Source of the DNA: a virus
Strand: one strand, 5' to 3'
DNA length: 35,032 nt
Virus record (IMG/VR): IMGVR_UViG_3300025759_000301
Location: 1-35,032 of that record
The translations under genes were made by a program, and so were the position numbers. Below the pieces are notes generated by a model, which was given only the letters and a program-made list of their open reading frames with translations, did no database searches and was not told where the DNA came from. Shown here piece after piece: positions 6,921 through 16,426 of the stretch (position 1 is its first letter; the number at the start of each line of letters is the position of its first letter).

Positions 6921-9145
6921 TACTGTCTACTTATCCTGTCGAGAGGATTGTCAGATAAGACACTTCCAAGCCTGTCGGCATCACTTTCTGATTGGCCTTG
7001 ATCGGTTTCGTATAAATCATTTCGGATATAGCCAACATTAAAGCCGCCTCCCTCCAAAAGACGAAGATCCCTTTCTAATGATCCAACTAAAGTGCTTCTA
7101 AACACTTTTGCTATATCCAACGATGTCTTCATCTCATCTTTTTGCGTAAAAAGCTGTTTGTCAATTCTTTCGATGTCTTGATTACTCAACGTGCCGCCAT
7201 ACGAAGAAGCTATTGCTTGAATCAAGCTCTGCCTTCTTGCTTCAGCTTCTGCTGCATCCCCACCAAACAGTAACTGAGGAACATTGTCGAGGCTATACCG
7301 ACCTTTTTCAAGGAATGTAAAATCAGCATCCTCAAGAAAATCAGTTAGCTCATCTGCCTTAGCGACAGCTTGTATGCGAGAAGAAAGTTCTAATATCTGA
7401 GGTGCTTTTAACTGCTGTCCTACTGGCTGTTTATTGTTTTCAGCCTCGAAAATCTCTCTGCGAAGCTGTAACTCATCTTCTTGGACTTTAGCCATCCTGT
7501 TTTTGTAATTTTCCGTATTCCTACTTGTAGTCTCTGCTAGCTCGAATCTCCTCTCAGCTAACTCAGCCGCCCGCTTATCCAAGCCAGCCTTACGCTCACG
7601 TTCAGCCTCTTCGACCCGGCGAGACAGTTCGCCCTTGACCGCTGCTCCACCGCCCTGTAACGCCTTGCCAAGCGTATCCAGCGACATAAAGCCACCTGTG
7701 TCTGCTTGCGCCCGTTCTACCGTAGGACGCGCTCTGCCGCCCGTTATGGCCGATATAAGGTTAGCCCGTGCTACACGCTGGTCTGTAGTGCGATCTGCTC
7801 GACGCTGTGCGCGATTCTGGGCTGCGTTGGAGATCAAGCCGCCAAGTAACTGTGCGCCCGATGCGGCCAGTTCGGGGTTGTCTGTAATAGCTTTTCCAAT
7901 TCGGGACAGTAGCCCAACCTCTACGCCTTCACTGACTGGAGATATTTCGCCCTTTTCTACTCTTTCAGTAGACAGCTGTGCGCGAGGGTCTATTGATCGG
8001 CGCTGGGTCGTATCCATACCAGCAACTAAATCCCGTACATTAGGTTCAGTTTCTGAACTTTCTATTGGCAATTCTTGCTTATTCGGAGCAATCGTAGTAA
8101 AATCTATTGGCTCCCCTGTTCCAGAAACTCTTGCTAATAGTTGAGGTAAAGTTTCCTTTTCATCAATCTGTAAGTTATTGGGACTATCAACTCGAACAGC
8201 ATCGGAAGGCGCACCCGCACCACCCGCATTTCTTTTTCGGGCTTCTCGCAATAAACTTGTAGCTGTGTCTTCTTGAAAGCTTGTAATTGGCAAAGAGCCG
8301 TATTCATCTATTGCGCCCTGCTGAATATCGCGTGAAACATCTCGTGGAACGTCCCGTGCTTTTTCGCCAATCTCCAACTGATCCATCATCATGCGCTCAA
8401 GCAACTGGTCGTCCGACATCCCTGTTGCTGTCTCGCGCAAAAGACCGCCAACATTTGCGTCTATCAAGCGTTGTTTGCGAAAGTCTCTCATGCCAGACGG
8501 CGATTCTTTTGGCGCTGCCGCCATAGACATTTCGCGCTCACGGGCCATTGTTTCAGCATTTGCGGCACCGCGCTCTATGTCTGCGAGAGTAGGTGCTGGC
8601 TTTCTGATGCCAGAACCAAACGCTTGCAATGCCTCATCGCCGCCTTCTTGACGGGTAATTGCCAGTGCAAGCTCTGTGGGATTTATGTTTTCTAATGGCG
8701 TATCAAGATTCGCGTTGACCAACTTTGGGATATTTGTTTTTGCAGCCTTATTACCAGATGGATCATCTGATTCTGGCGTATATTTATTTAAAAACTCTCC
8801 CAAATTCAAACCGCGATTTGTATCTACCCTAACTTGTTGTTGTAAGGCAGAAATACCCGCTTCTGGTGAACTAAATTGAGCAAATCCACCTTCATCAACC
8901 CCTGTTACAGCATCCTCTCCATAATACCGCTGCGCTGTTTCAACATCACCTGTTCTAAGATTGCCCGGATTGTTGTTGCGAACATTGCGAACAGTGTCTG
9001 GCGCAGGGCTTTGTATTTGTTCGGATTCAAAAGTGGGAGCAGGGGCTTGAGCCATTGCTGTTAATTGCTCTGGCGTTATCAATCCTTGGCGCAATAGCCT
9101 TAATAGCTCGTCTTCTTCGCGGTTGCCCGTGCTAAACATATTCAT
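6920..9145 (-). CDS. Internal virion protein with peptidoglycan-hydrolase-like domain
   Basis: A 741-residue protein. Residues about 50-175 contain VRNNNPGNLR, followed by GFAQFSSPEAGISALQQQV and FLNKYTPESDDPSGNKA. This pattern is shared by a group of phage virion domains of lysozyme/transglycosylase type, thought to open the cell wall during entry. The remainder is long charged coiled-coil helix (about 480-600) with a conserved-looking C-terminal helical part. The combination of hydrolase domain and long helical body fits an ejection protein that makes a path through the periplasm. Residue-level catalysis is not demonstrated. It shares a base with the next gene downstream. Confidence 0.82.
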   Translation of the reverse strand: MNMFSTGNREEDELLRLLRQGLITPEQLTAMAQAPAPTFESEQIQSPAPDTVRNVRNNNPGNLRTGDVETAQRYYGEDAVTGVDEGGFAQFSSPEAGISALQQQVRVDTNRGLNLGEFLNKYTPESDDPSGNKAAKTNIPKLVNANLDTPLENINPTELALAITRQEGGDEALQAFGSGIRKPAPTLADIERGAANAETMAREREMSMAAAPKESPSGMRDFRKQRLIDANVGGLLRETATGMSDDQLLERMMMDQLEIGEKARDVPRDVSRDIQQGAIDEYGSLPITSFQEDTATSLLREARKRNAGGAGAPSDAVRVDSPNNLQIDEKETLPQLLARVSGTGEPIDFTTIAPNKQELPIESSETEPNVRDLVAGMDTTQRRSIDPRAQLSTERVEKGEISPVSEGVEVGLLSRIGKAITDNPELAASGAQLLGGLISNAAQNRAQRRADRTTDQRVARANLISAITGGRARPTVERAQADTGGFMSLDTLGKALQGGGAAVKGELSRRVEEAERERKAGLDKRAAELAERRFELAETTSRNTENYKNRMAKVQEDELQLRREIFEAENNKQPVGQQLKAPQILELSSRIQAVAKADELTDFLEDADFTFLEKGRYSLDNVPQLLFGGDAAEAEARRQSLIQAIASSYGGTLSNQDIERIDKQLFTQKDEMKTSLDIAKVFRSTLVGSLERDLRLLEGGGFNVGYIRNDLYETDQGQSESDADRLGSVLSDNPLDRISRQ

Positions 9146-9157
9146 CGTATGTACCTA

Positions 9158-9493
9158 TTAGTAGTTAGCAGGTGTGTATAAATTCTTTGGATCATATGAC
9201 CCCGGCATCTGTCCACCACCGCCCTGTTGCCCACCAAAGCCGCTCAACCCCTTGCCTATCAGACTCGTCAGCAGTTGCTGCGTCAGTGGATCGGACATAA
9301 CCTGCTGTGCCATACCCGGCCCCTGCATACCGCCTTGCGTGGGTTGGGCGTTTGCGCCGAAGCTCTGTAGTAGCTTGGCTTGTGCTGCCTCTCTATCCAT
9401 GCGCTCTTGCTGACGCTTGGCTGCACGGTTTGCCAAGATGCCTTGGCCGATGCTAAGACCTGCTGATGCTATGTATGGTGCTAATCCAATCAT
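9158..9493 (-). CDS. Small Gly/Gln-rich virion protein
   Basis: A 111-residue protein: a hydrophobic N-terminal helix with small residues (MIGLAPYIASAGLSIGQGIL), an Arg/Gln/Glu helix (about 22-42), then a flexible Gln/Gly/Met-rich C-terminal half ending NLYTPANY. It sits in the ejection-protein block. The layout resembles short internal core proteins such as T7 gp14. This assignment rests on position and composition only. Confidence 0.72.
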   Translation of the reverse strand: MIGLAPYIASAGLSIGQGILANRAAKRQQERMDREAAQAKLLQSFGANAQPTQGGMQGPGMAQQVMSDPLTQQLLTSLIGKGLSGFGGQQGGGGQMPGSYDPKNLYTPANY

Positions 9494-9494
9494 G

Positions 9495-12400
9495 TTAATT
9501 CCTTCTTTCCTTAGCGGGCCTTACGCTTCTTTCGCCATCTGGCCCCTCATAAGTTTCACCGCCACGGCTGTCTACCACAACAGTGCTTCCATCAGCTAAA
9601 GTAAGCGTAACTGTACCGCCCTCACCTTGCACTCTATCTATTACACCAGACCCGTATCGTTCTTCTATGTCTGCAACATTTATAGTGGTATCAGTTAGGT
9701 CACTGAAAATGCTCTGTGCTAACGCTGGATCTGTTATGTTGTTTAATAAATATTGTGATAGGTTGGCTAAAGAAGTTGTGCCAAGATCAGAATCAACTGC
9801 GGCAATAGCAGCAGCTATTCTGTCCATATCGGCTTGCTGCCCGGCCAATGTTGGCGCAGTTACTGGTCTTCCTTCAGCATCAACACCCGATAGCTGTCCA
9901 AGTAAACCAGCAGTGCGTAGGCGGCTTTCCAGCGTCTCTGTGCCAGCGCCCGTGTCACCCTCTTCGCGGAAGAGGCCCGTAGCGCCAGCTCTGCTCAGTG
10001 CGCGGTTCAGCGCCTCGTTCTGGAGACTGCTTTCAATGGCTTGCCGCTGAATGGTGTCTACCGTGCCTATACCCTTTCTTTCTGTATCAAACCTGCCAGT
10101 TACACCCGCCTCAGATATGCGACGAGCCAAATCCCTATCGCGTTCGTCTGCGGTCATACTGCCTTCAAAACGACCTGTTACACCAGCCCTTGCCAAATCC
10201 ATACGCAACGCTTGCTCTTGCGCTGCTAATGTATCACTAAAACCTGTAGGTGATGTTTCATCTCTAAACTGGCCCGTCAAACCTGCTCTTGTTACATCAC
10301 GACCTAATCGGCTTGTGGCTATATCTTGCGCCCCAATATCTTCTCTCAAATCTTGTGCGCGTCTTTCTATTTCCATTTGCTGGCGCAGTCGCTGCGCTGC
10401 CAGTGTATCCCTATAACCCGTAGGCGATGTGATGTCTCTAAATTGACCTGTCACATCAGCGCGTGTAACATCGCGTCCTAATGCCGTATCTAAGAGTCGA
10501 TCTGCTGCAAGGCGCTCTTCTAACGATTGACCGCGCTGTGCTATATCTATAGATGACCGTGCTTGATCAAAAGCCAACGCATCGCGTAGATCGCCCTGTC
10601 TACGCTGTGCAGCAGCAGCCTCTAATGCCAATCGGTTGCGTTCGTTGCCTTCAGCTAAACGTGACAGCGTAGCTGCCGTATCGCCGCCCCCACGCAGCAC
10701 TCCATACCGAGAAAGCTGCTCTATCAGCCCTTTTTCAGCCTCTTGCTGGCGTAGTTGCTGGTCAGCGATCTGCGATGCAAGAATCGGGTCATCAGCAGCA
10801 TCAATACGGCCTAAATATGCTTGCTCTAAACGATCTTGTAATGTTCCAGATAATTGTTTGTCTGCTTGTCTGCGTAACTTTTCTGCGCCTCTGTTGTAGC
10901 GCGACCCACGGGCAGCGAATGTCTCAAGACCTTCATCTTGATCATCTCCTATTTCATCTAACCCTACGGCATTGGGATTAAACTGAGACGCGCCAGCAAA
11001 TGTTCGCAAACCAGTATTAGGGTCAACAGTAAACGACAAGTCAGCGTCTTCTGCTGTATATGTCGTTAAGTCACTGCCCTGCCTTGCAGCCATATCCGAT
11101 TGTTCGCGTAATTGCTTTTCAAGGTCTTGGTCAACATCAAACCTTTCAAGAATTTCGGGTGGTTCAAATAGGGTTTTACCTGTGCTTACATTACGGTAAT
11201 CATCTGCGGTTCTTATTTGTCTTACAGGCTGTCTACTCCTTAAAGTTTCGGCAAGCCTGTTGTTGAATTGTAAATTCATACGATCTTCTATCGCTTGCTG
11301 GGCTGCTCTTTCTTGTGCTTCAGCAGCTTCCCTTGCTTGACGTTCTTGGGCCAGTCTTTCATCACGCGCTGTTAATTCTCCACTAAGTATACGAGCATAA
11401 TCGTCAGCAGTGACTTTATCAGCGTCTATCGCTTCCCGTATGGCCTGTGTTTCGCCCCGTAGAATATTTTGATAATCGTCTGCTGTCATGCGGTCTTGAT
11501 TAATCGCGCTGGTTATACGATCTTCCGCACCACTGAGCAACCTATTGTAATCGTCTGCCGTAACTATGGAATCTCGAATACCCTGTGTCTCACCCCGTAG
11601 AATATTCCGGTAGTCATCTGCGGTCATTCTACCTTGATTTACCGCCTCGACAATACGATCACTTTGACCGCTAAGTAGCCTGTTATAATCGTCCGCTGTA
11701 ACTATGGCATCTCGGATACCTTGAGTTTCGCCGCGCAAGATATTTTGGTAATCATCGGCGGTCATCCGATCTGCATTAATCGCGCTTGTTATGCGATCTT
11801 CCGCTCCACTAAGCAACCTGTTATAGTCATCCGCTGTGACTATTGAATCTCTTATTCCTTGCGTTTCACCTCGCAACATGCTCTGATAGTCATCTGCGGT
11901 CATTCTGCCTTGATTTATTGCATCTACAATGCGATCACCTTGACCGCTAAGTAGCCTATTGTAATCGTCCGCTGTAACTATGGAATCTCGGATACCCTGT
12001 GTCTCACCGCGCAGAATATTCCGATAGTCATCTGCGGTCATTGTTGGCCGAGGAGTCTCAACCTGTGGAGTACTTGTCCCACTTGCATAAGGATCAAATA
12101 CCGTAGGTGTGTCTCTTGGCGTTACAACTGGAACTTCTGTAGACCTACCAGTAGGAGTAACTGTATCGTCAAAAGTATTATTGGGGGTACTTGTTCCGCT
12201 TGCGTAAGGATCGAACACCGTAGGTCGAGGAGTCTCAACCTTTGGAGTACTTGTTCCGCTTGCATAGGGATCAAAAGGAGCAGATCGAGTTTCGGTTCTC
12301 GGAGTACTTGTCCCACTTGCATAAGGATCAAACACCGTAGGTATGTCCCTTGGTGTTGCAATTGAAACTTCTGTAGATCTACCAGTAGGTGTTACAGTAT

Positions 12401-12971
12401 CATTAAATGGTTGGTTTGCTGGACGATTGCCACTGCCCGTCATGCTGAAATAATCACTCGCGCTCATTTGCGGCTGAACGCCCGTGATTCCGCTATTCAT
12501 CTGAGACGCTTGCCTATACTGCTCTGGGGTCATATTGCCCTGCGGCAACACCCGTGTTTGACTTGGCGCAGGTGTAGTTACGCCACCGCTTGAGAGCGCG
12601 AAATAATCATTTGCTGACATGGGCGGCGGCGGTGGAGGCGGCGGCGGTTGATTAAATGGGACAGGGCCTCCGCTGGCCGTCTTGCCCTGCGTCTGCTCTT
12701 GGAACGCACCAGAGGCGTTCGTGTTTATGCCCGTTGGCGTAATTGTATCATTGAAGCCGCCACCCGTTGAGCCACCTGCTATGGCTGACACCAACGGATC
12801 TTGCGGAGGCTGGTTGGCTGGTTTGTTTCCAAACGGGTTGGTGTAGCGCTGTGGCGCTGACCGCTGTGATGACCGTGCCGCTGCGGCGGCGGCATAGGGG
12901 TCTGTGTATCGGGTCGTGCGTCGTCTATTCCTTGATGTACTGCCCCCCGCAAATTCTCTACTAAATGCCAT
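9495..12971 (-). CDS. Giant repeat-built virion protein
   Basis: An 1158-residue protein made largely of repeats, with no recognised enzyme domain. In order: a low-complexity N-terminus with a nine-proline run and MSA(N/S)DYF elements; four copies of FDPYASGTSTP; four and a half units of about 46 residues built on MTADDY-x-LRGETQGIRD and VTADDYNRLLSG (about residues 310-530); a charged coiled coil; and a C-terminal part with at least five (R/E)AGVTGRF-like elements and two RDxTSPTGxxDTLAAQ elements. It overlaps the tail-tube gene by one base and precedes the ejection proteins, so it is probably a structural, perhaps internal or tail-linked, protein. The repeats look like evenly spaced docking sites. 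The whole is predicted to be extended and partly disordered. Confidence 0.85.
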   Translation of the reverse strand: MAFSREFAGGSTSRNRRRTTRYTDPYAAAAAARSSQRSAPQRYTNPFGNKPANQPPQDPLVSAIAGGSTGGGFNDTITPTGINTNASGAFQEQTQGKTASGGPVPFNQPPPPPPPPPMSANDYFALSSGGVTTPAPSQTRVLPQGNMTPEQYRQASQMNSGITGVQPQMSASDYFSMTGSGNRPANQPFNDTVTPTGRSTEVSIATPRDIPTVFDPYASGTSTPRTETRSAPFDPYASGTSTPKVETPRPTVFDPYASGTSTPNNTFDDTVTPTGRSTEVPVVTPRDTPTVFDPYASGTSTPQVETPRPTMTADDYRNILRGETQGIRDSIVTADDYNRLLSGQGDRIVDAINQGRMTADDYQSMLRGETQGIRDSIVTADDYNRLLSGAEDRITSAINADRMTADDYQNILRGETQGIRDAIVTADDYNRLLSGQSDRIVEAVNQGRMTADDYRNILRGETQGIRDSIVTADDYNRLLSGAEDRITSAINQDRMTADDYQNILRGETQAIREAIDADKVTADDYARILSGELTARDERLAQERQAREAAEAQERAAQQAIEDRMNLQFNNRLAETLRSRQPVRQIRTADDYRNVSTGKTLFEPPEILERFDVDQDLEKQLREQSDMAARQGSDLTTYTAEDADLSFTVDPNTGLRTFAGASQFNPNAVGLDEIGDDQDEGLETFAARGSRYNRGAEKLRRQADKQLSGTLQDRLEQAYLGRIDAADDPILASQIADQQLRQQEAEKGLIEQLSRYGVLRGGGDTAATLSRLAEGNERNRLALEAAAAQRRQGDLRDALAFDQARSSIDIAQRGQSLEERLAADRLLDTALGRDVTRADVTGQFRDITSPTGYRDTLAAQRLRQQMEIERRAQDLREDIGAQDIATSRLGRDVTRAGLTGQFRDETSPTGFSDTLAAQEQALRMDLARAGVTGRFEGSMTADERDRDLARRISEAGVTGRFDTERKGIGTVDTIQRQAIESSLQNEALNRALSRAGATGLFREEGDTGAGTETLESRLRTAGLLGQLSGVDAEGRPVTAPTLAGQQADMDRIAAAIAAVDSDLGTTSLANLSQYLLNNITDPALAQSIFSDLTDTTINVADIEERYGSGVIDRVQGEGGTVTLTLADGSTVVVDSRGGETYEGPDGERSVRPAKERRN
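11385..12045 (-). repeat. 138-bp in-frame tandem repeats
   Basis: Within the giant virion protein gene a unit of about 138 bases (46 codons) occurs four times and then continues as degenerate half units. The units alternate between two flavours, with tails GQxDRIV(D/E)A(I/V)NQGR and GAEDRITSAIN(A/Q)DR. This points to duplication of a double unit (about 276 bases). Synonymous differences between units show that the array is not recent. Confidence 0.85.
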
Positions 12972-14470
12972 TACTCAATTCCCGTCGTGCGTTTGCGCGT
13001 CAACCCAATCGGCCTGTATTGCAAATTTGTGCGGCGAATGGTAAATGTTTCGTCGTTGTTAAAATTGGAAAATCGCAACATGGTGCGTGGATCATACCCA
13101 AACAGATCGCTGTCTGTAGTTAGTGCGCTTACATCGCTTTGTAGCACAGAAGTGTCCAGTGTAAACGTCACATCCAGCGTAGCACCCAGATTACCCATCG
13201 TGATCGTTTCGACGTTAGAAACGATGCTAGCGGCCTTCTGCGTGATGCTGAGATCAAAGTCACCGGTATTATCAAACAGCGTCCGGTTATACAGCCAACG
13301 GCACTGAACACTGTCACCAAGGGGCGCAATGTTTGCAGTCTCAAAGAAACCTTGTATAGCTGTCCCGTCGTCGTTGTCACCCGTCTCATGCTTCATGACG
13401 TAGCCAGCGAAATCACCTGCGTGAGGAATCTCGTCTATGATGGCAGCGGCATTGCGTGTAAAGTTGTTATAGGGGCCAAACCAGCAGTTAAGGCGGTTGC
13501 TGTAAATAACCACGCTGTTCATAGTGGTCTGAGATGCACCATAGGGCAGAAAGAACCAGATCTGCTCTTCAGCTGGGTAATACAGCGCAAAGGCATATTT
13601 CAATCGTGCTGTATTGAGATTTGACCAGTAGCGATCATCCAACGCGAAGCTGATTTTTTCTACCGCTGGCCCTCCCGTCCATTGGTAGATACCATCTTCG
13701 CGAAGGAAGATCTGACGCTCGCCCGGTATTGTAACTATCGTGCGCCCTGCTACTGTGCCGCGCTGTGTGCGCTGTTGCTGTTGGAATGGTATCGTTGAGT
13801 TACCCGTAGCCGTCAGCGTGTGTATACCATATTCGGTATGTATCGCCAACGTGTTCTGGAATGGCTGTAACCCAGTTACATCATAGCCCATACTATAAAA
13901 GCTATGTGCCTGCCAATGCTCTATGTCACCAGCTTCAGACCTCCAGACCCTATCAGATAAACCATCAGTGTTGCCCATCCATAGACGGTTTTCCCAGAAA
14001 GCAACGTGCTTGGGCTTAGTAAACCGCGCATCATCATCAAGTGTTGCTGCGTTATTAGAAGCACCCGTCCACTTAATCGCGTCCGTATCTTGCCCATTGA
14101 CAGCCACCAGCGTATTGCCAGCCAACACCCATTGCCAAGTGTAATCATTCCCTGCTGTGATGGTCGTGCTGCCCGTGCGATCCGTAGCCGTGCCGCCTGT
14201 TACGTCAAAGAATTTGTCACCGCAAAAAGCAAAGGTCTTTTCTGTTCCCTGTAGTGCAACCTGCCCCAAGCCCGTTACTGTCGCGCCGCTGTTCATTGCG
14301 GAGCTATTGTATTTCTCGAACCCCTTACGCTTAGACACTTCACCTGCCAAACCCACCGTGCAGTTTGCCATATCATACAGGCCGGACGGGCCAATATCTT
14401 CGGCTGGCAGACTGTAATTGACGCCCTCTCTCCAAGGGCCGAGGCGCAGTGACTGTGCAGCTATTGGCAT
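12971..14470 (-). CDS. Tail tube / nozzle protein, propeller-like
   Basis: A 499-residue, strand-rich protein. The start LGPWREGVNYSLPAEDIGPS with the following LYDMANCTVGLAGEVSKRKGF is typical of phage proteins that bind the portal-adaptor complex and form the tail nozzle (P22 gp10-like stabilisation protein; T7 gp12-like). Repeated short strand blocks through the protein suggest a beta-propeller. The length is close to that of P22 gp10 (about 470 residues) and far shorter than T7 gp12. It follows the adaptor gene with a one-base overlap, as in podoviruses. Confidence 0.82.
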   Translation of the reverse strand: MPIAAQSLRLGPWREGVNYSLPAEDIGPSGLYDMANCTVGLAGEVSKRKGFEKYNSSAMNSGATVTGLGQVALQGTEKTFAFCGDKFFDVTGGTATDRTGSTTITAGNDYTWQWVLAGNTLVAVNGQDTDAIKWTGASNNAATLDDDARFTKPKHVAFWENRLWMGNTDGLSDRVWRSEAGDIEHWQAHSFYSMGYDVTGLQPFQNTLAIHTEYGIHTLTATGNSTIPFQQQQRTQRGTVAGRTIVTIPGERQIFLREDGIYQWTGGPAVEKISFALDDRYWSNLNTARLKYAFALYYPAEEQIWFFLPYGASQTTMNSVVIYSNRLNCWFGPYNNFTRNAAAIIDEIPHAGDFAGYVMKHETGDNDDGTAIQGFFETANIAPLGDSVQCRWLYNRTLFDNTGDFDLSITQKAASIVSNVETITMGNLGATLDVTFTLDTSVLQSDVSALTTDSDLFGYDPRTMLRFSNFNNDETFTIRRTNLQYRPIGLTRKRTTGIE

Positions 14471-15168
14471 TAGGACAACGACCCCTCTGTCGGAGAGTAA
14501 CTAAACTGACCCGCTACTTGGTCGTCGCTCCTCCGCATACGGTATTTGCGGTTGCCCTGTATGGCTGCATTCTGGCGAGAGGCCACGCTAATAACGCGCT
14601 CCATCTCATTGCGATCTATCGCAGCGCCCTGTTCATCGCCCTTCTCTTGCTTGTAGAGCGACGTGATGCCATGTATGAGTGCTGGCTGTATAACGAGGGG
14701 GTAATACGGATCGAGGCTGTTGTTGTCTTCAGCCTCTGTAAAGTCTGGTATTTCGCGGTAGTAGCGATACCCGATAGTATCAGCACTGTCGGGCGTAGGA
14801 TAGAGCGACACCTGCACTGAACCACTTGCATCAATGCCATTGATGGCAACCCAGCGAGGATCGCCATCAATGCTGGCATCCGGGTCAGCTGCATCAATGT
14901 CTTGGGTAGACTTGATGATAATGACGTGGTTTTCCGTGACGTTGCGAAACGACAACGGTGTCAGCACGTCTGAGGCGAGCGAGTAGGTCTGCGTGTCGGC
15001 TACGGTAGTAAACGTAGAGGACGTAAACAGCCAGTTCCATTGTTCTCGACTTTGTATGTCGCGGCCCACCATATTGAGGTAGTCACGCGCACTGTCTTTG
15101 AAAGTCGAGCTTGTGGTGTTTAGACCTACTCTTCGTAAGGCAATCTGTAGGACTTCAATGTTGGTCAT
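14470..15168 (-). CDS. Head-tail adaptor (gp4/gp11-like)
   Basis: A 232-residue, mainly helical protein. The N-terminus VLQIALRRVGLNTTSSTFKD, the ARDYLNMVGRDIQSREQWNW helix and the later RYYREIPDFTEAEDNNSLDPYYPLVIQPALIHGI part match the pattern of adaptor proteins of P22 gp4 / T7 gp11 type. These form the ring under the portal and close the head after packaging. Its place just before the tail-nozzle gene supports this. The start overlaps the preceding gene's stop by 4 bases. Confidence 0.82.
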   Translation of the reverse strand: MTNIEVLQIALRRVGLNTTSSTFKDSARDYLNMVGRDIQSREQWNWLFTSSTFTTVADTQTYSLASDVLTPLSFRNVTENHVIIIKSTQDIDAADPDASIDGDPRWVAINGIDASGSVQVSLYPTPDSADTIGYRYYREIPDFTEAEDNNSLDPYYPLVIQPALIHGITSLYKQEKGDEQGAAIDRNEMERVISVASRQNAAIQGNRKYRMRRSDDQVAGQFSYSPTEGSLS

Positions 15169-15437
15169 CCTAAAACGGCAGCCCTCATATCAACCCACGC
15201 GCCGTCTTCATACCCTTGAAATTTATTGTCGGTGCTGTTGTAGACCAGCATTCCGTTGACCGCTGTAAGCGCATCACGCTCTACAGTAGTCAGTGATGGG
15301 ACAGTAAACGATCCACCAAACGTAACGGTGTCTGCTTCTAATGTTTCAAACTTGCCACTATTTGTTTCAAGAGCGCCAAATAGTGCAGCATCACCAAAGA
15401 ATGTAGCAGCGTTTATCTGCCCTACGGTTTCCGACAT
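15165..15437 (-). CDS. Small virion protein, unknown
   Basis: A 90-residue protein with a Thr/Ala-rich N-terminus and a C-terminal MLVYNSTDNKFQGYEDGAWV stretch, a strand-rich motif also seen at the ends of many phage structural and fibre proteins. It lies between the head genes and the adaptor. A minor head or neck component is likely; the motif alone does not specify which. Confidence 0.75.
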   Translation of the reverse strand: MSETVGQINAATFFGDAALFGALETNSGKFETLEADTVTFGGSFTVPSLTTVERDALTAVNGMLVYNSTDNKFQGYEDGAWVDMRAAVLG

Positions 15438-15845
15438 TTACATCTCAGCACCCGCCGTTATCTGATCCAGATCGTATTCAGAGAGGTTGTCTCCGTTGTT
15501 TTCTAGCCAGCGGTCTGTCCAAATGCGAACAGCTTCCGGGCCACGATCCGTGATGCGCGATGGCGGGTCGGGTATGAAACTAGGTTCGTGTGTTACCTCA
15601 CCTACAGCCCTAACATGATTCCGCACTTGGCTGTTGGTGACTTTGGATCGGCGCTGACGGGTGTGCGTCTTGTCCAGATCGAGCGCCTTGCGAATTGCTT
15701 CTTTCGTATCGTCGCTGCCCTTCAAAATCAGTTGGGCAATCTGATCTGGCGTCACGCTAGCCGTTTCTTCTTTTACGGGTGTAGTCGATGATGCCGCTTC
15801 TGCTACTTCTGCTGACAGGGTATGCTGCTGCATACGTTTTGCCAT
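15438..15845 (-). CDS. Unassigned head-region protein
   Basis: A 135-residue protein. The N-terminal 50 residues are Ala/Thr/Glu-rich and probably flexible. A basic patch (KTHTRQRRSKVTNSQVRNHV, about 60-80) precedes an acidic helical C-terminus. No family is recognised. The gene begins after a 108-base gap with an AGAGGAT ribosome site and abuts the next gene. Confidence 0.75.
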   Translation of the reverse strand: MAKRMQQHTLSAEVAEAASSTTPVKEETASVTPDQIAQLILKGSDDTKEAIRKALDLDKTHTRQRRSKVTNSQVRNHVRAVGEVTHEPSFIPDPPSRITDRGPEAVRIWTDRWLENNGDNLSEYDLDQITAGAEM

Positions 15846-15953
15846 GGTTATCCTCTTTAAATGTTAGATAGTGGTGAGGTAACAGGCTAAAGGTGTGCCA
15901 ACCTTTTGACCTGCCAACCCCACCACCATCTTAGGTTAATTCCTGTGGCGCTA

Positions 15954-16412
15954 CTAGTAGCAGCCCACCAAGTAAACAGCACAGGTAACAGGCGAGCCAG
16001 AATCAGCTTCCAGCGCAAACCCAAACACCTGCTCCTCTTCACCGTCAGCCATCGTGTCGGCCAAACCGTCCGTTGCTGAATCAGCAACAACAGCTTCACC
16101 AGCAGCAACAGATCCGTCACTGAAGACATCTACTACGCCAGCGATCTGCACAAAGCAGTACGGCGTTTCAGAAATGTCTACCGTGCCAAGTGCTACGCCG
16201 ACGCCACGGAGAGCAAGCTGCGAACCGTCACGGTCAGCAGTCACTTCCGTGCCATCAACGCTAGCCGGAGTTACCACATAGCCAACAGCAAGGTCAACGT
16301 CAACGACCTTGACCCACTTATACTTCTTGCCATCGGGGCTATCAAAAATGTTACCAACGCCATGATCATCCGTAGCGGAAGTGGTCGTTGGCGAAGCGTG
16401 TAAAATTGCCAT
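15954..16412 (-). CDS. Capsid decoration / stabilisation protein
   Basis: A 152-residue, acidic, strand-rich protein directly downstream of the major capsid gene. It has repeated Gly/Val/Ala-rich strands (VGYVVTPASVDG, GVGVALGTVDIS, EQVFGFALEADSG). Size, composition and position match head-decoration proteins that bind the outer capsid surface. The name rests on context rather than on a diagnostic motif. Confidence 0.75.
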   Translation of the reverse strand: MAILHASPTTTSATDDHGVGNIFDSPDGKKYKWVKVVDVDLAVGYVVTPASVDGTEVTADRDGSQLALRGVGVALGTVDISETPYCFVQIAGVVDVFSDGSVAAGEAVVADSATDGLADTMADGEEEQVFGFALEADSGSPVTCAVYLVGCY

Positions 16413-16426
16413 TGTTTAACCCTCCC

